Shown: positions 33,090 to 45,098 of the stretch, one piece after another
Numbering within the stretch: the stretch's first letter is position 1
How the letters are laid out: every line of letters starts with the position of its first letter
Source: Maniola hyperantus
Lineage: Eukaryota > Arthropoda > Insecta > Lepidoptera > Nymphalidae
Length of the DNA: 64,000 bases
NCBI RefSeq assembly: GCF_902806685.2
Contig: NC_048554.1
Location: forward strand, 8,804,001 to 8,868,000
Direction: 5' to 3'
The notes under the pieces: generated by a model
Seen by the model: only the letters and a program-made list of their open reading frames with translations
Databases searched by the model: none
Told to the model about the DNA's origin: nothing
Position numbers and translations under genes: made by a program

Positions 33090-33430
33090 AATGTCGTTAA
33101 GTTTGTTTGTAGGGGGTAATCTTTAGAACTACTGAACCGATTTTAAAAATTCTTTCACCAGTAGAAAGCTACATTATTCCTGAGTGACATAGGCTATACG
33201 GGATCTTTAAAAACCTAAATCTACGCGGGCGAAGCCGCGGGGATCAGCTAGTATTATATAAAGAGGTAATGTCGTTAAGTTTGTTTGTAGGGGGTAATCT
33301 TTAGAACTACTGAACCGATTTTAAAAATTCTTTCACCAGTAGAAAGCTACATTATTCCTGAGTGACATAGGCTATACGGGATCTTTAAAAACCTAAATCT
33401 ACGCGGGCGAAGCCGCGGGGATCAGCTAGT
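33089..33430 (+). repeat. 178-bp duplicated Helitron-like 3' end
   Basis: Two copies (33089-33252 and 33267-33430) each end with a GCGGGCGAAGCCGC hairpin followed by GGATCAGCTAGT. This hairpin plus CTRRT end is the Helitron 3' hallmark. They form the tail of the 584-bp array. Confidence 0.8.
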
Positions 33431-35678
33431 AATGAATAAACTATGTGATTAGCTTTAATTATAGATCAAGACATAGTTTTTGAACACCCAGTCAGCAAGA
33501 AAAGTTACCGTTACCTTTTACAAGATAATGTTTTATGATAAAGACTGTCATGAATTGGTATGCCCTGTACTCATTTGCAACCGTACATACTAATCTAATT
33601 TAAAAACATTCCCGATTTGACTCTATCGTTTTTCTCTAAGCTTCCAACATCTCGACTCTGCTTACGTCACAGGGATTTTTCTCATTTCACACACCTCAAT
33701 GTTCCTCCAGGGAGGGCTATAAAGCGCTGCGGGCGTAGCGCGGTCGCGTCGCGGGCGACTCCATCTCCAGCAAACCCCGGCTCGTTACACACTCGCCTAT
33801 TACTTTTATTGCCATTAATAATTGGCTGAAAATTAACTCTGGAGCTTCGCTTTTGCTCCTACTTACATAAAAATAATACAACGAACGTCTTACATTTTGT
33901 GAAAATTACTGAGCTCTCCAAAAACATCTCGAAGAACATCTTGATGTTACAACGGTGAAAGAAGAAATACAATTTGTACAAGTTGCATAGTCACTAGCAG
34001 CGATATAAATGTTACACTAGACACGGCGCTTCATACTTAGTAACAACATGTTCCGATAAACATCGGCATCCGCACTCCTATATCAATTGTAATCCGCTAG
34101 TCCGTTCGTTATAACTTTCCTACCGAAAAGAACGAGCAGGAAACTTGACGATTGTTCTTTGTGTCCCATACTGGATAGAAGGCCTTTAGACCGCGCCACT
34201 ACACAATCTGCTTCTGCAGTCTTGATCCACGCAATTCCTGCCACTTTCTTCACCTTTTAAGACCGGTGAACCATGAAATCATGCTAGAACAAAGAAAATA
34301 GAATTAATATTCTTATTATGTAGAAGATTATTTTATGCATACGAGTGTGGAATATACCAGAGCGCTCGGTATAAATGGGATGAGCCTTATCGGCGCTGAT
34401 AAAACAACTTTGTCACAGACGCCGCCTCCAATATGCGCCGGTTCGGTCCCGCACCATTTGCTGCGACATTATGTTAACGTGCAAGATTCGATTACACATT
34501 TTTCAGAACCATCCAGCTTTTAGAAATAGGCTAGCTTTCAGATATTTAATGCATTTTACTATAGGTCTACGGAAACTAATAATTATGATGATAACGCCGA
34601 CGCGAGATTAAATGAAAGATACACTAGCTGAATATAAACCAGGTGATTTTTACATGACTATACCTGAACCAATTTAGATTCATTATTTTCTGGACAGTTC
34701 CTTCTATTTCGCTGGCATTGAAACAACCTGAGCTCATCAATGTGCTATAATGGTTTTCAAAAAGAATCCAAGAAGAAAGTGTTATACCTACGTGTAGAAA
34801 TACTAAGAAGTAAACAGGGGTTTACATCTGATTCTTGGTGTAAACCTCGCTAATCCGAACAGTATTTGTAGCCAGTGTCCGTTTTCTTCGAATGCAGCTT
34901 GAATTTTGATAAGGGACATTGGCTATATTTAATTCTTACCGCGGCAAAAGTTCATAGCCCCACGGGGAAACAGAAATTCTACGCCCATGTTGTGTCCAAC
35001 ATCAGCTGGCGCGTGGCTAACGAAAGTAGACTGCAAATGCGCGGGAAATTTAAAAAATTCAGTATGCCAGTTAGTAATGTCAGGGAATAACCTAATTTGA
35101 TATTTTAGAATGTCTTATTTTTATATCTGTTCTATCAAACTAAGGTTATTCCGTCATACTAATTTTGAAGCTGCCATACTATATGTGCCATACCTACTGA
35201 TTTTTAGAATTTGCCGCACTTTTCCAGTCTCTACTTTCATTAGCCAAACTGTCTAGTTAGTAAAATATACAGAAAGGTCCAGAACGTGTTTTTTTGGTCC
35301 ACTCGCGTTATCAACCACGCGACCCAGCTGACTCCACAGAAGATTATCAGTTCAGGATCGGCGGAAGCATTCAATCACGCGGGCTTGTTGCAGATAAGAC
35401 GGGGGATGTAACGGCGGGGGAGGGGAAGTGGCATTTGGCACGGGCAATTGACGCCGCTGATAGGATCGCACGCTGAGTTTGCAGGGAAATAGTCAGAGAG
35501 CTAGCGCTCTCTTTGTGCTTATCTATTTTCTGTCCATAATAGTTACTTAGCCACGTTGTTTGTTGTTGATCGAAAAAATGTATTTTTTCATAAATACAGA
35601 CAGATTACAGATAAGTTTATTATTATTATGTAATAATTTCAGCCAATAGTCGATCGCGTCAAAAGCGTCTTCGTCATT
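33431..35678. other. Intergenic, mostly unique sequence
   Basis: No gene is supported. A TATAAAG box followed by CpG-rich sequence is at 33718-33800. Sequence at 34330-34510 contains paired GATA-type sites (TTATC, TGATAA). The open frames here resemble no protein family. It may hold regulatory DNA. Confidence 0.45.
33700..33810 (+). promoter_or_regulatory. Possible TATA promoter with CpG-rich start region
   Basis: CTATAAAGCGCTGCGGGCG (TATA at 33718) is followed by a dense run of CGCG words. No coding exon was recognised downstream. Confidence 0.2.
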
Positions 35679-35721
35679 GCAGTCAACGCTGCTGGACACA
35701 GGTCTCTTGTAGGGACTTCCA
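35679..35721 (-). pseudogene. RTE tail fragment
   Basis: CAACGCTGCTGGACACAGG and TCTCTTGTAGGGACTTCC match the RTE C-terminal region at 22392-22575. It is cut at 35721 by the Helitron-like copy that follows. Confidence 0.6.
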
Positions 35722-35951
35722 TCAGTACCCTTATTATAAATGCGAAAGTGTGTTTCTTTGTTGGCTTGTTGGTTTGTGCTTCAATCACGTCACAACGGTG
35801 TAACGGATTGACGTGATTTTTTGCATGGGTAGGTATAGATAAAGACCTGGAGAGTGACATAGGCTACTTTTTATCCCGGAAAATCAAAGAATTCCGACGG
35901 GATTTTTAAAAACCTAATTCCACGCGGACGAAGTCGCAGGCATCAGCTAGT
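35722..35951 (+). mobile_element. Helitron-like non-autonomous element, complete
   Basis: Begins TCAGTACCCTTATTATAAAT and ends GACGAAGTCGCAGGCATCAGCTAGT. It is inserted between A and T with no target duplication, as Helitrons do. At 230 bp it is non-coding; the short minus-strand frame across it is spurious. Confidence 0.82.
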
Positions 35952-36989
35952 AATCCATATGCCGCGGAATTAATTGCCTTAGGGCCGATTACACCAACGC
36001 AAAATAAGTCTTATCCGAGAATAAATTTGATATTTTGTCAGGTTTTCAGTACAAAACTGTTATTACGTCCAACTTATACTTTGATTAGGTAAACGTCACT
36101 CGACGTTGGTGAAATCGTCACTTACCTAGTAACAGAATTTTTATCAAGCTATTTAATTTGATGATTTTACTAAGCTGATCGCTCATTAAAAGCTGAGCTG
36201 TAAGCAACGCAAAATAATAAAAGTAGGTATTAGAAACACATTGCAGATAACGTCATTGGCATTTTTTGAATACCTACACAAGCGCACAATCTGTATGGCA
36301 ACACCTTTTCCCGGCCTGCCTGCTATTTTTACATTCATTGCGCTTTGACCCTAGGTATTGATCAGATATGTCGAAAAGATTACTTAAGAAATAAATCAGG
36401 TATACCTACATCGAATTGAAAATTCATTGAATTGAAATTGAGATTGGATTTCCGAATATAGCTTTTCGCCACTTTTTAAATCATAAAATCAGGCGGGAAG
36501 CTCGTAGACTATACGGTGTCAGTCAAAGCGGTGAGTGTCGGCGTGCCACGACACCGCTTCCGATGAACTGGATGATATTCTGAAGATTGTTTTCTCTACG
36601 GAATAAAGAAAACTCAACAAAATAAATACTAAGTAGGTATAAGTAATGGTATAAAAAGGTAGAGATTATCTAAACTAAAACAGCTTATTACAAGCTTACA
36701 TTTTCCTTATAATTTTGTCAATTATTTGAGCATTTGGTTGAGGTGATCTTCTAGATTTTTATCTAAACAAAAATACACCCTGATTTCCGATTTCCGAGTG
36801 ACGTCTGTAATCTGTATCTCTAAATGTTTGCTCCAACTATCTCATGCTACATATCTTATATTTTTATGTAAAAGATGGTAATTTATAAGCAATCAATAAG
36901 TATAGCATCACATAATTCCGTGACTTAGCTCGGATATCGATCGGTCGAGGTATAGGTATGCGTTTACTTAGTGTCGATAATTCCGGAAA

Positions 36990-37191
36990 CCCTATTATAA
37001 AATATGTGAAAGTGGTTTGTCCTTCAATGATGTCGCAACAGAGCAACGGATCGACGTGATTTTTTGCATGGGTAAAGTTAAAAACCTGGAGAGGGACAAA
37101 GGCTACTTTTTTATCCCGGAAAATCAAAGAGTTCCCACGGGATTTTTGAAAACCTAAATTCAAGCGTACGAAGTCGCGGGCATCAGCTAGT
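36990..37191 (+). mobile_element. Helitron-like element
   Basis: Contains CCTATTATAAAATATGTGAA near the 5' end and ends ACGAAGTCGCGGGCATCAGC then TAGT. Same family as 35722-35951. Confidence 0.78.
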
Positions 37192-37655
37192 TATATATAT
37201 AAACCTGTGGCAACTTACAGTCATAGATTAGTCAGAACATAGAAAAGATCTAAACCTCAATAAAAAATTGCCAAGACATAAGTAAGTAGGTAGGTAAAAA
37301 ACAAAGTCATCATAAAGTTTCTTCCTTGTGTCAAAAACAAGCAATCGTTCAAATGAAACAATTTATTTGTTCAAACGTTATAAGCGATAAATTCCGTTCA
37401 TTTTAATTCAAATTAATGCACGTCAAGCCAAATTGGGCCCAAGAAACAATCGATTATCATTTCACGGGTTAATTGTGCTTTCGAAAAAGTCTGGCGTCCT
37501 TCTGCCGACTAATGACGCCATAAACTTGGAAATTATACGCTCCGTTAGCCCGACCATCCGTTGTTTTACCGATACATGTAGAGACCTATACGTATTCGCT
37601 GTTGGCTTTATTGGAGAATGTTTTCTTTCTTTTAATCGACACCGATAATTTCCCA

Positions 37656-37841
37656 TTTTCTATGGTGTTGACACCATCTATGGTGTTGTATGGTGGTAAG
37701 TATGACACCCAGCTGACGTGGCAATGGGCGGGGCACATAGTCCCAGCACAGAGAAAGCTCAATAAACAATTTGATAGACAGATATACGACAAACTAATAA
37801 AAGGAGAGGCTAAAGCTGCAGCTAGCATAGGTTCTAAATAA
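37656..37841 (+). other. Unassigned open frame, possible exon or element remnant
   Basis: The frame ends YDKLIKGEAKAAASIGSK-stop, with AATAAA overlapping the stop region. Codon use is protein-like and the middle contains WQWAGHI, a word seen near the C-terminus of RTE-type ORFs. I do not recognise the protein. The upstream ATG at 37602 is doubtful. It could be a degenerate LINE piece, a retrocopy or chance. Confidence 0.2.
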
Positions 37842-38050
37842 AAAGAGCTAGATTTTCCTGCGGTTACTGAAAAAACGAAACGAAAAACTATTGAATCAAT
37901 CGAACAGTCGCGATAGAGCAGCCACTGGCTTTTCACTGGATACAAAATCTATGGCTTTTTGTTTTAGAAACATTGGATATTCTTTTAGAATCATGCGTAA
38001 AAAATATTTGTAGGTATACAGTTTCTCTTTCAACTATCATTTTTATTCCA

Positions 38051-38363
38051 TTACAACTTAGCTCTTGATTGCGATCTCACCTGGTGGTAAGTGATGATGC
38101 AGTATAACATGGAAGCAGGCTAACTTAGAAGAGTCATGGTTTCTATAGACAGCATCATACCGCTACGCTAAATCGCTTGGCGGTGCGGCTTAAGTAGCCG
38201 GTAAGGTGGTACATAAATAATTACGGCCGAAGCCACCAGATAAGACCAGAGACAATTTAGAAATTGTAAATTCCCAAATTGCCCTTACCGGGAATCGAAC
38301 CCAGAACCTCCCACTTATATAAGACCACTGTATTCAGCACTCATCACTACGCCAGGGATCGTC
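38051..38363 (-). mobile_element. SINE-A, near full length
   Basis: The minus-strand head is CGACGATCCCTGGCGTAGTG with a B box GGTTCGATTCC. The body and the CTCACCTGGTGGTAAGTGATG region match 29092-29440. Confidence 0.82.
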
Positions 38364-38459
38364 GAATCTATTAGGTAAATATGTATCTATTAGGTAGCTA
38401 TGATTTTGTTTTCTACTCAACCGACTCTAAATTTATGAATTATTAAAAAATAGTATAAG

Positions 38460-39039
38460 TAAATTGTTCCAGTAAATCTTTAGCACTGTTTATAAATCAA
38501 AATTATTATGAAGCCATAGAAATATAAATCAAAATACGATCCAATTGAAATCTCAACTTTGCTTTCATGAATCATAAAATTGATTATTTTTTGAAATAGT
38601 ATACGTAATATTTAGAGCAAAATCCAAAAAAAATACTGTGATTTAAAAAAAACTACCGGAAACGTCTGCCATTCTAATTATAACGATATCAAAAGCGTCA
38701 CTTCAAAAGGGAATCTTTGAATTAACCAATAATCGGTACACTGACGACTATACCAGCGTTTCCCTTAAATTGTTCCAGTAAATCTTTAGCACTGTTTATA
38801 AATCAAAATTATTATGAAGCCATAGAAATATAAATCAAAATATGATCCAATTGAAATCTCAACTTTGCTTTCATGAATCATAAAATTGATTATTTTTTGA
38901 AATAGTATACGTAATATTTAGAGCAAAATCCAAAAAAAATACTGTGATTTAAAAAAAACTACCGGAAACGTCTGCCATTCTAATTATAACGATATCAAAA
39001 GCGTCACTTCAAAAGGGAATCTTTGAATTAACCAATAAT
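38460..39039 (+). repeat. 274-bp direct repeat, nearly identical, 32-bp spacer
   Basis: Copies at 38460-38733 and 38766-39039 differ at about one base (TACGATCC against TATGATCC). The AT-rich sequence is non-coding. It is one of the youngest duplications in the window. Confidence 0.92.
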
Positions 39040-39229
39040 GCGTATATCGGATATCCATATGAGGACGTCAGTACTTTTAATAAATGTCCGGTCCGCTGAC
39101 TCCATATTGCATAACAGTGATATGCGTAATCTGTCAGTTTGACGAAGGTCTAGCGATGGCAGGACGCGTGCCGGAACAAAGTCATTTAAATTTTTTTGTT
39201 CTCTACTGATATGTTTCACCACCTATTTT

Positions 39230-39790
39230 TTTTTTGTTGTAGCAGCTTCGGCGGGTTGGTTGTTTATTAAGGTGGGCTTTGAGCAACGCGATTGCGACAC
39301 GCAATAAGTAATTAGTACTGCCACCCGCTGGCTCACTAGCGGTGGCCACAGCAAAACCACTTGCGGCCGCCACAGTTTTCGGACAAGATTTTTCATACAT
39401 TTTGCGTAGTGTGTGCGAGTGGTCGCGTAGCCACAAACTGCTGGTGTGTCACTTGTGTCCACACACCATAGTCACCGGCAACTCCCCACTGCCCGTCCAG
39501 TCTTATAAGTCCGGACTTGAGTGATGGATTCTAGCCACTAGTGGCTTCGACTGGTGGCTGCGTCTAGTGACTTAACTTAACCACTAGTTTTTGCATTTAA
39601 TGGCCGCAACTAGTAGCCCAGTGGCTGACAGCACTTGGTGCCACGCCATTGAGTGTTTTCTATGGTAAAGTATCACTCACTCATCGCTGGATCAGCTCAT
39701 CTCAGATGCTCTCCATATATTTCTTTACAAAGCAGTGTGTAAGTGTCGCCTCCCAAGTGTTGCGTGTCGCAGTCCTGCATTGCTGTCGTG
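39230..39790. other. GTGGC/CCACTAG-rich patch
   Basis: CpG-richer sequence with many GTGGC, GCCAC and CCACTAG words in both orientations, densest at 39530-39650. Minus-strand open frames (79 and 77 codons) are unrecognised. It resembles the subterminal repeats of a DNA transposon, but I cannot name the family. Confidence 0.35.
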
Positions 39791-40104
39791 TAGCACAAGG
39801 TCTATATTAAATACATATCATAAAATTCATAGGCACAGCTAAACACACAAGTAGGTAAGTAGCAGCTGTAGGTACCTACTTAGTTAGGGCTAGCTGAAGT
39901 ATCATACATCATACATGCCGCTCGCGCTGGTCCAACTAAACCAAGGTACTAATGGGCAACTTGTAGTGTAGGCTTGGTGTGTCTCCAACCGTAAGCTCGG
40001 TGTAACACCAGCTTGCCCCAAAACTGCTAACGTTGCACGTTAGGTACATTGTATTAATGCATTCTCGATTATTACACGCTTTACGCTCAACATGATCAGA
40101 CGTT

Positions 40105-40330
40105 TTATTTCTATCATCATCACCAACACCAATCACCACATGGCGACCCTGCCAGGATCACCACAAACTATCATCAGGCGATCCAATCAGTTTGCAGCTG
40201 AGCACAAAAATGTTTAATCTACACACTGGTCTCTACACTGGATTTCCACAGACCACGGTATAGGTAGGTATACCTACTGCTTAGATCCAGCGGCTCTCTG
40301 CAATTCATTTGAATGTGGCTGGTCGGAATT
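40105..40330 (-). pseudogene. Very degenerate RTE tail
   Basis: A CATCATCA start and GATCCAGCGGCTCTCTGCAA resemble the RTE C-terminal region. It is rearranged and not readable. Confidence 0.35.
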
Positions 40331-40995
40331 CATTATATCATACAACACACCATAAGTACGACCAATACTTTTTTTTTTTTTTTAATTACCAACATAAAGA
40401 ATGTTTAACAAATCCAATTTAGACAGCACAATACCACGAAGGTTTAAACAGTGTGTCATTCCGTCTACTTCTTAATACATAATAAAAGTGTTTCTATAAA
40501 CACACACTTACATATTAATATTATGGTACTAGATGGTAGGTACTTACAATCCTACTTCTAATTTAAAAGAAGTTATTCAGATACGAGTGCCTATCTTCCT
40601 CTGTTACAAGCTTGGACGATCGTCCAAGGTTACAAGTAAGTACCTACCTACTAAGAGGCACGGATAGAATTCTATATTCTGTTGTAGGTATGTATTACGT
40701 TACCTAATCGAAAAGTATATTATTTAGGTAGGTAGTTATTTATTTGTTGTTTTCTTTCCACATCCAAAAGGGATTAGAACTCTAATACAACCATTCATAA
40801 TTACCAGTTCACATATCCAAAACAGCATAAAAAGTATTTTATCGAGATATCTATCCATGATATCCTTGACTGACCATTTTTTGGGAACCATTGTGGAACG
40901 ATTGTAAAGCACGTATCAGTTTACATGACGTTTCAATAAGTCTGTTCGTCTGTCAAATCGCAAATCTCGAACAGATGCTTGTTCTGCATTCAGCA

Positions 40996-41653
40996 AAAAT
41001 CGGCCATGTGCGTGTCGGACTTAAACACGAAGGGTTCCGTACCAACGTACGAAAGATCACTTATTAATTTTTTTGGTGGCCATTTCGAAATTTTTATTAG
41101 GTAGGTATTTGTTGTTTTAGCGGCAATAGAAATATAGTTCGCGACAGGCAGAAATAACACTGATATTATAATTCAATGAGAAACCGCCAATAGTTTCGTA
41201 CCTTAGCTTTGACGTCCTCACAACAAATTTAGGGACATTTTTATCATCGTCTTGTGAGGACGATAGCTGCACATCTCTGGTGGAAAAGTCTATTGTTTCA
41301 TAACTTATTTTAAAACTTTGATGTACTCGGAATATTCGTAGAATGTGATTTAAATACTCAGAACACTGAATACCTTGGTAGTACGCGACAGGTCAAGATG
41401 GCCATCGGGGTATGCGGCGGAGGGACGCCCCGCACATCTGCATGTCATTCACCCGCACTATCCTGCACCGGATTTGCACGGGGGCTGTGTGGGTGTGCGT
41501 GGCGTTCCCACCGTGATTGCCATCTTGATTTGTCACGTACTCTGTGAAAATTCTGGTTCACGATATACAGCCTGCTGTCAAACAGACGGGCGGACAGCGG
41601 TGGCTTAGTAATAGGGTCCCATTTGTACACTTCGGGTACGGAACCCTAAAAAT
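40996..41653. mobile_element. gggttccgt-family element with nested insertions
   Basis: Left end CGGCCATGTGCGTGTCGGAC then GAAGGGTTCCGTACC; right end GGTCCCATTTGTACAC then GGGTACGGAACCCTAAAAA. The middle is interrupted by a hairpin MITE at 41380-41541 and other sequence. Confidence 0.7.
41380..41541. mobile_element. Hairpin MITE, copy 1
   Basis: The ends AGTACGCGACAGGTCAAGAT and ATCTTGATTTGTCACGTACT are inverted. The GC-rich arms (GACGCCCCGCACATC) also pair, so most of the 162 bp can fold on itself. Copy 2 is at 43059-43214. Confidence 0.78.
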
Positions 41654-42146
41654 TATCGCAACAACAAAATCTAAATCCATACACCATAACTAATTATATC
41701 CACCATGTAATGGTATGTCAGAGGAGTATTGTTCAACGGACTCCTTTGTAACCGTATTACTAACCTAGTTTTGGGGATATATTCCACCAAAAAAAGGCCT
41801 CGAGTTATCACGCTTTTTTGGCTCTCAATGCGAGTTATATTTCTTTTGTCCGTCTTGGTGTATTAGTAGGCCATATTTAGTTTCGCTCATCGAAATAAAT
41901 ATTTGCGTTGCATTGATGAAATTCGAAATGTACGGTAAAGGCTTCCAGTAAATGAATGCCCGCCAATAAATGAACAAATCACAGGGTTTTGCAAATATCA
42001 ATAGCTACCTAGAAATTTTACAGAATCTACGCGCCCATTGCATTGTTTAATAAAAGCAAAATAGATTTTTGGTGCACCTATTTCTATAAAATATAGAAAC
42101 TACTGTTTTAATAAGATATTTACCAATTTACAACTACAGACTCCCC

Positions 42147-42540
42147 ACTAGGTGTTCAGACAAACTGCGCCTAACTTCAGGTGAAAAAGGCTTAGTTTAA
42201 TAACAATAGAATCATAGAATAATTAGTGTAATAATAGCGTAGGTACTAGATACATATAAAGTTTCAGCTCGATGTTAAATATTAGGCCTGTATGTAATTT
42301 CGAGACTTTTATTGAAGCCAGCTGTATTTTTATACAAAGTGGGTACTAGGTGGTCAGACAAACTGCCTAATTTCAGATGAGAAAGTCTTAGTTTAATAAC
42401 AATAGAATCACAGAATAATTAGTGTAAAAGTAGCGTACTAGATAGGTACATTATAAAGTTTCAGCTCGATGTTAAATAATAGGCCTGTATGTAATTTGAA
42501 GACTTTTATTCAAGCCAGCTGTATTTTTATACAAAGTAGC
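42147..42540. repeat. Two-copy direct repeat, period 198 bp
   Basis: Copies start at ACTAGGTG (42147, 42345). They share CAGACAAACTG, AGTTTAATAACAATAGAATC and TTTCAGCTCGATGTTAAAT, then GCCAGCTGTATTTTTATACA. About 90 percent alike by eye. Confidence 0.85.
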
Positions 42541-43058
42541 AGTACCTATACAACTATGAATGTATCTAGTTTTAGATCTAGGGGCAGTTTTCGACGTACC
42601 TACGTATCAGGAAGCTGGCGATATTGCAAAAGTTTGACGATTCGTCCGCCTATCGATTTAGTTCGGCTGCATTCGATACGGTTTGTTTATTTTGCAAATC
42701 GGACGGATGTAGGTTTTCGGGTTTGTGGTGCGTCTGTATAGTTAGTTGAGGTGGTCTGTCAAAAATACAAACAGCGAAGCGGAACGTGCTTTTCCTAGTT
42801 TTCCCATTTCGTGAATCAACATTGTATATTTAAAAAGAGGTAAATAGGTATGTCATGGCTCTCATGGACCTCAGCTCAATTTTCTGTGACGGAAATATAG
42901 GTAGGTAGGTAAAAAGTTTGAAATTATTATAAATAAAGCAGTAGGTATACCTAAGTACCTAATTTGCCCGTTTTGCAACCGATGATAGTCCTAAAGAACT
43001 TTCAGAGCATACTGAAAATGATAAGTATATAAAAGTTGCAACACTCAAGCGGTTATAG

Positions 43059-43214
43059 ACCGCGACAGGTCGAGATGGCTATCGGGGTGGGGACGCCCCG
43101 CACATCCGCACAACCCCCGCGCTAACCCGGTGAAGGATAGCATGGGTGACGTGCGGGTGTGCGGGGCGTCCCCACGCCTCATACCCCGACTGCCATCTTG
43201 ATCTGTTGCGTACT
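43059..43214. mobile_element. Hairpin MITE, copy 2
   Basis: Arms GCGACAGGTCGAGATGGC and GCCATCTTGATCTGTTGCG, with internal GGGGACGCCCCGCACATCCG facing its own inverse. Non-coding. Confidence 0.8.
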
Positions 43215-43221
43215 ATACTTA

Positions 43222-43462
43222 GGTATCCCCACTGGATAATAATGTGAAAGTGTGATTTTTTGTTAGTTTGTACTTCAATCACGCTGCAACGGAGAAATAG
43301 ATTGACGTGATTTTCACATGGAATATACCTAGCTAGTTAAAGACTTGAAGAGTGATTGGCTACTTTTTATTCCGGGAAATCAAAGAGTTCAAACTTCAAA
43401 CGGGATTTTTAAGAAACTTAAATCCACACGAACGAAGTTGCTGGAATCATCAAGATAATTAA
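43222..43462 (+). mobile_element. Helitron-like element, degenerate
   Basis: Body words ATAATGTGAAAGTGTG, GATTGACGTGATTTT and GGCTACTTTTTATTCCGGG are in family order. The end CGAACGAAGTTGCTGGAATC is diverged. Confidence 0.65.
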
Positions 43463-43627
43463 ACCTAGGTGTTATAATGACACCTACGAGTAGGTATTAG
43501 AGGGTAATATGAACAAATACAGACAGTAGGCGTGTTCATTGATTTAATAGTCATCGTGTAAATCTATTAATTGGCTGCAAAAGCTTTGTACAAACACGAC
43601 TAATGAACGCCCGGGCAGATCCTGCGC

Positions 43628-44290
43628 GGTAATTCGGTTACACTCGCGGTGTTCCCCTTTATTACCTTTTTATTCTATTTATTACCTTCGCTTAGGTCTT
43701 TTTCAGAAGAGGAACATAGGTACACACGTTAGAACATATGAATAGCCAGGGGCACTTAATTTGATTGAGATGAGGGATATTTTAGGTTTTTTTTTTTAGG
43801 GACAAGAGCCTTTTGTTTCTAAAATTGCCAATATGTAGGTACGACAGTAAACATCCATATGAACCTAAATAATTAGTAATTTCATGGTAATTCAGTTACA
43901 CTCGCGGTGTTCTCCTTTCTTACCTTTTTATTCCATTTATTACCTTCGCTTAAATCTTTTTCAGAAGAGGAACATAGGTACAAAGTACAAACGTTAGAAT
44001 GTATGAATAGACAGGGACACTTAATTAATTTGATTGAAATGAGGGATATTTTGGGGACATTTTTATTTTATAGGGATAAGAACCTTTGTTCTGAAATTGC
44101 CAAGGTATAGGTCCATACCAAAATACTTATACGTTTAATGCTTTAGGTATGTAGGTACGACCCTAAGTTTCATATGAACCTAAAGATTCTGGAAAATCGT
44201 GGTAGTTCAGTTAGGTACACTCACGGTGTTCTCCTTTCTCAGATTCGATTTATTATCCTTCGCTTAGGTCTTTTTCATAATTTCATAAAT
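43628..44290 (+). repeat. Three-copy tandem repeat, periods 258 and 316 bp
   Basis: Units begin GGTAATTCGGTTACACTCGC (43628), GGTAATTCAGTTACACTCGC (43886) and a diverged GGTAGTTCAG...ACACTCACGG (44202). The first two share TTCGCTTA...TCTTTTTCAGAAGAGG, and ATGAGGGATATTTT near the end. Confidence 0.87.
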
Positions 44291-44923
44291 TTTTTCTAGC
44301 CTTATCTAATTACTGTACCCGCGTGGTGCCAAGAATACTGGCTGCATTTTCACGCTGGACAGCCAGGCCAAAAATAAGTCATAATAATTAATAGACTAGC
44401 GCTTGGCTGCAATCAGACTGGTGGCAAATGAGGCTATTAACCGCGGTGAAATGTCTCTTAATTTTTTTTTAGCATTGACGTCGTGGCCCCAGGGTCTCCA
44501 CGCGATACGGAAATTTTAAACATTTATAAATTCATTTAATTTAATTTAATGACGTATAGATTTAAAACGTAACCACTGTGAAGTCATTAGTGTTGTATGA
44601 AAAAATATTTATTAAAATATGTATTAAAACAACTGAGACTCGACGTTAAAAAAATTCTGCCTACAATGTTCGTTAGTACATAGCATTATATACAGTAGCA
44701 TAAATAATAGGCATGTGCGACGGGTATTTTCACTGCAGCTCGACGTTGTAATTCACCGATAAATGCATACAAAAGAGTTCCGTAACGGCCAGAAACATCT
44801 GTAGAGTGGACAATTTTTTGGTTATTTGTAATTCATTTTTTTTGTGATTTTCATACATTAGGTAAGTTGATGAATAAATCCGACAAAATTTTAATACAAT
44901 AAGTGTCAAAACATATTCTTCGG

Positions 44924-45098
44924 TAAGGCTAGATGCGCACGGGCGGCTAAATAATGGACTAATCAAAATTTAGTACTTTGAAATTGTATTGTCGCTTGTG
45001 CACCGAAAATATAACTACATATGTACATTGTCGTATGATGTATGGAGGCGGCTAATTAACCAGGCGGTTATTTAACTGCCCATGTGCGCCTAGCCTTA
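44924..45098. mobile_element. MITE with about 31-bp inverted ends
   Basis: TAAGGCTAGATGCGCACGGG at the left faces CCCATGTGCGCCTAGCCTTA at the right. A third, extra arm (ACCGCCTATGCGCACTAGTC) follows at 45110-45132. Confidence 0.65.

Noticed and set aside
31353..33430. CRISPR-like or satellite array
   Set aside because: Units are 584 bp with mobile-element ends; there are no short repeat and spacer alternations.
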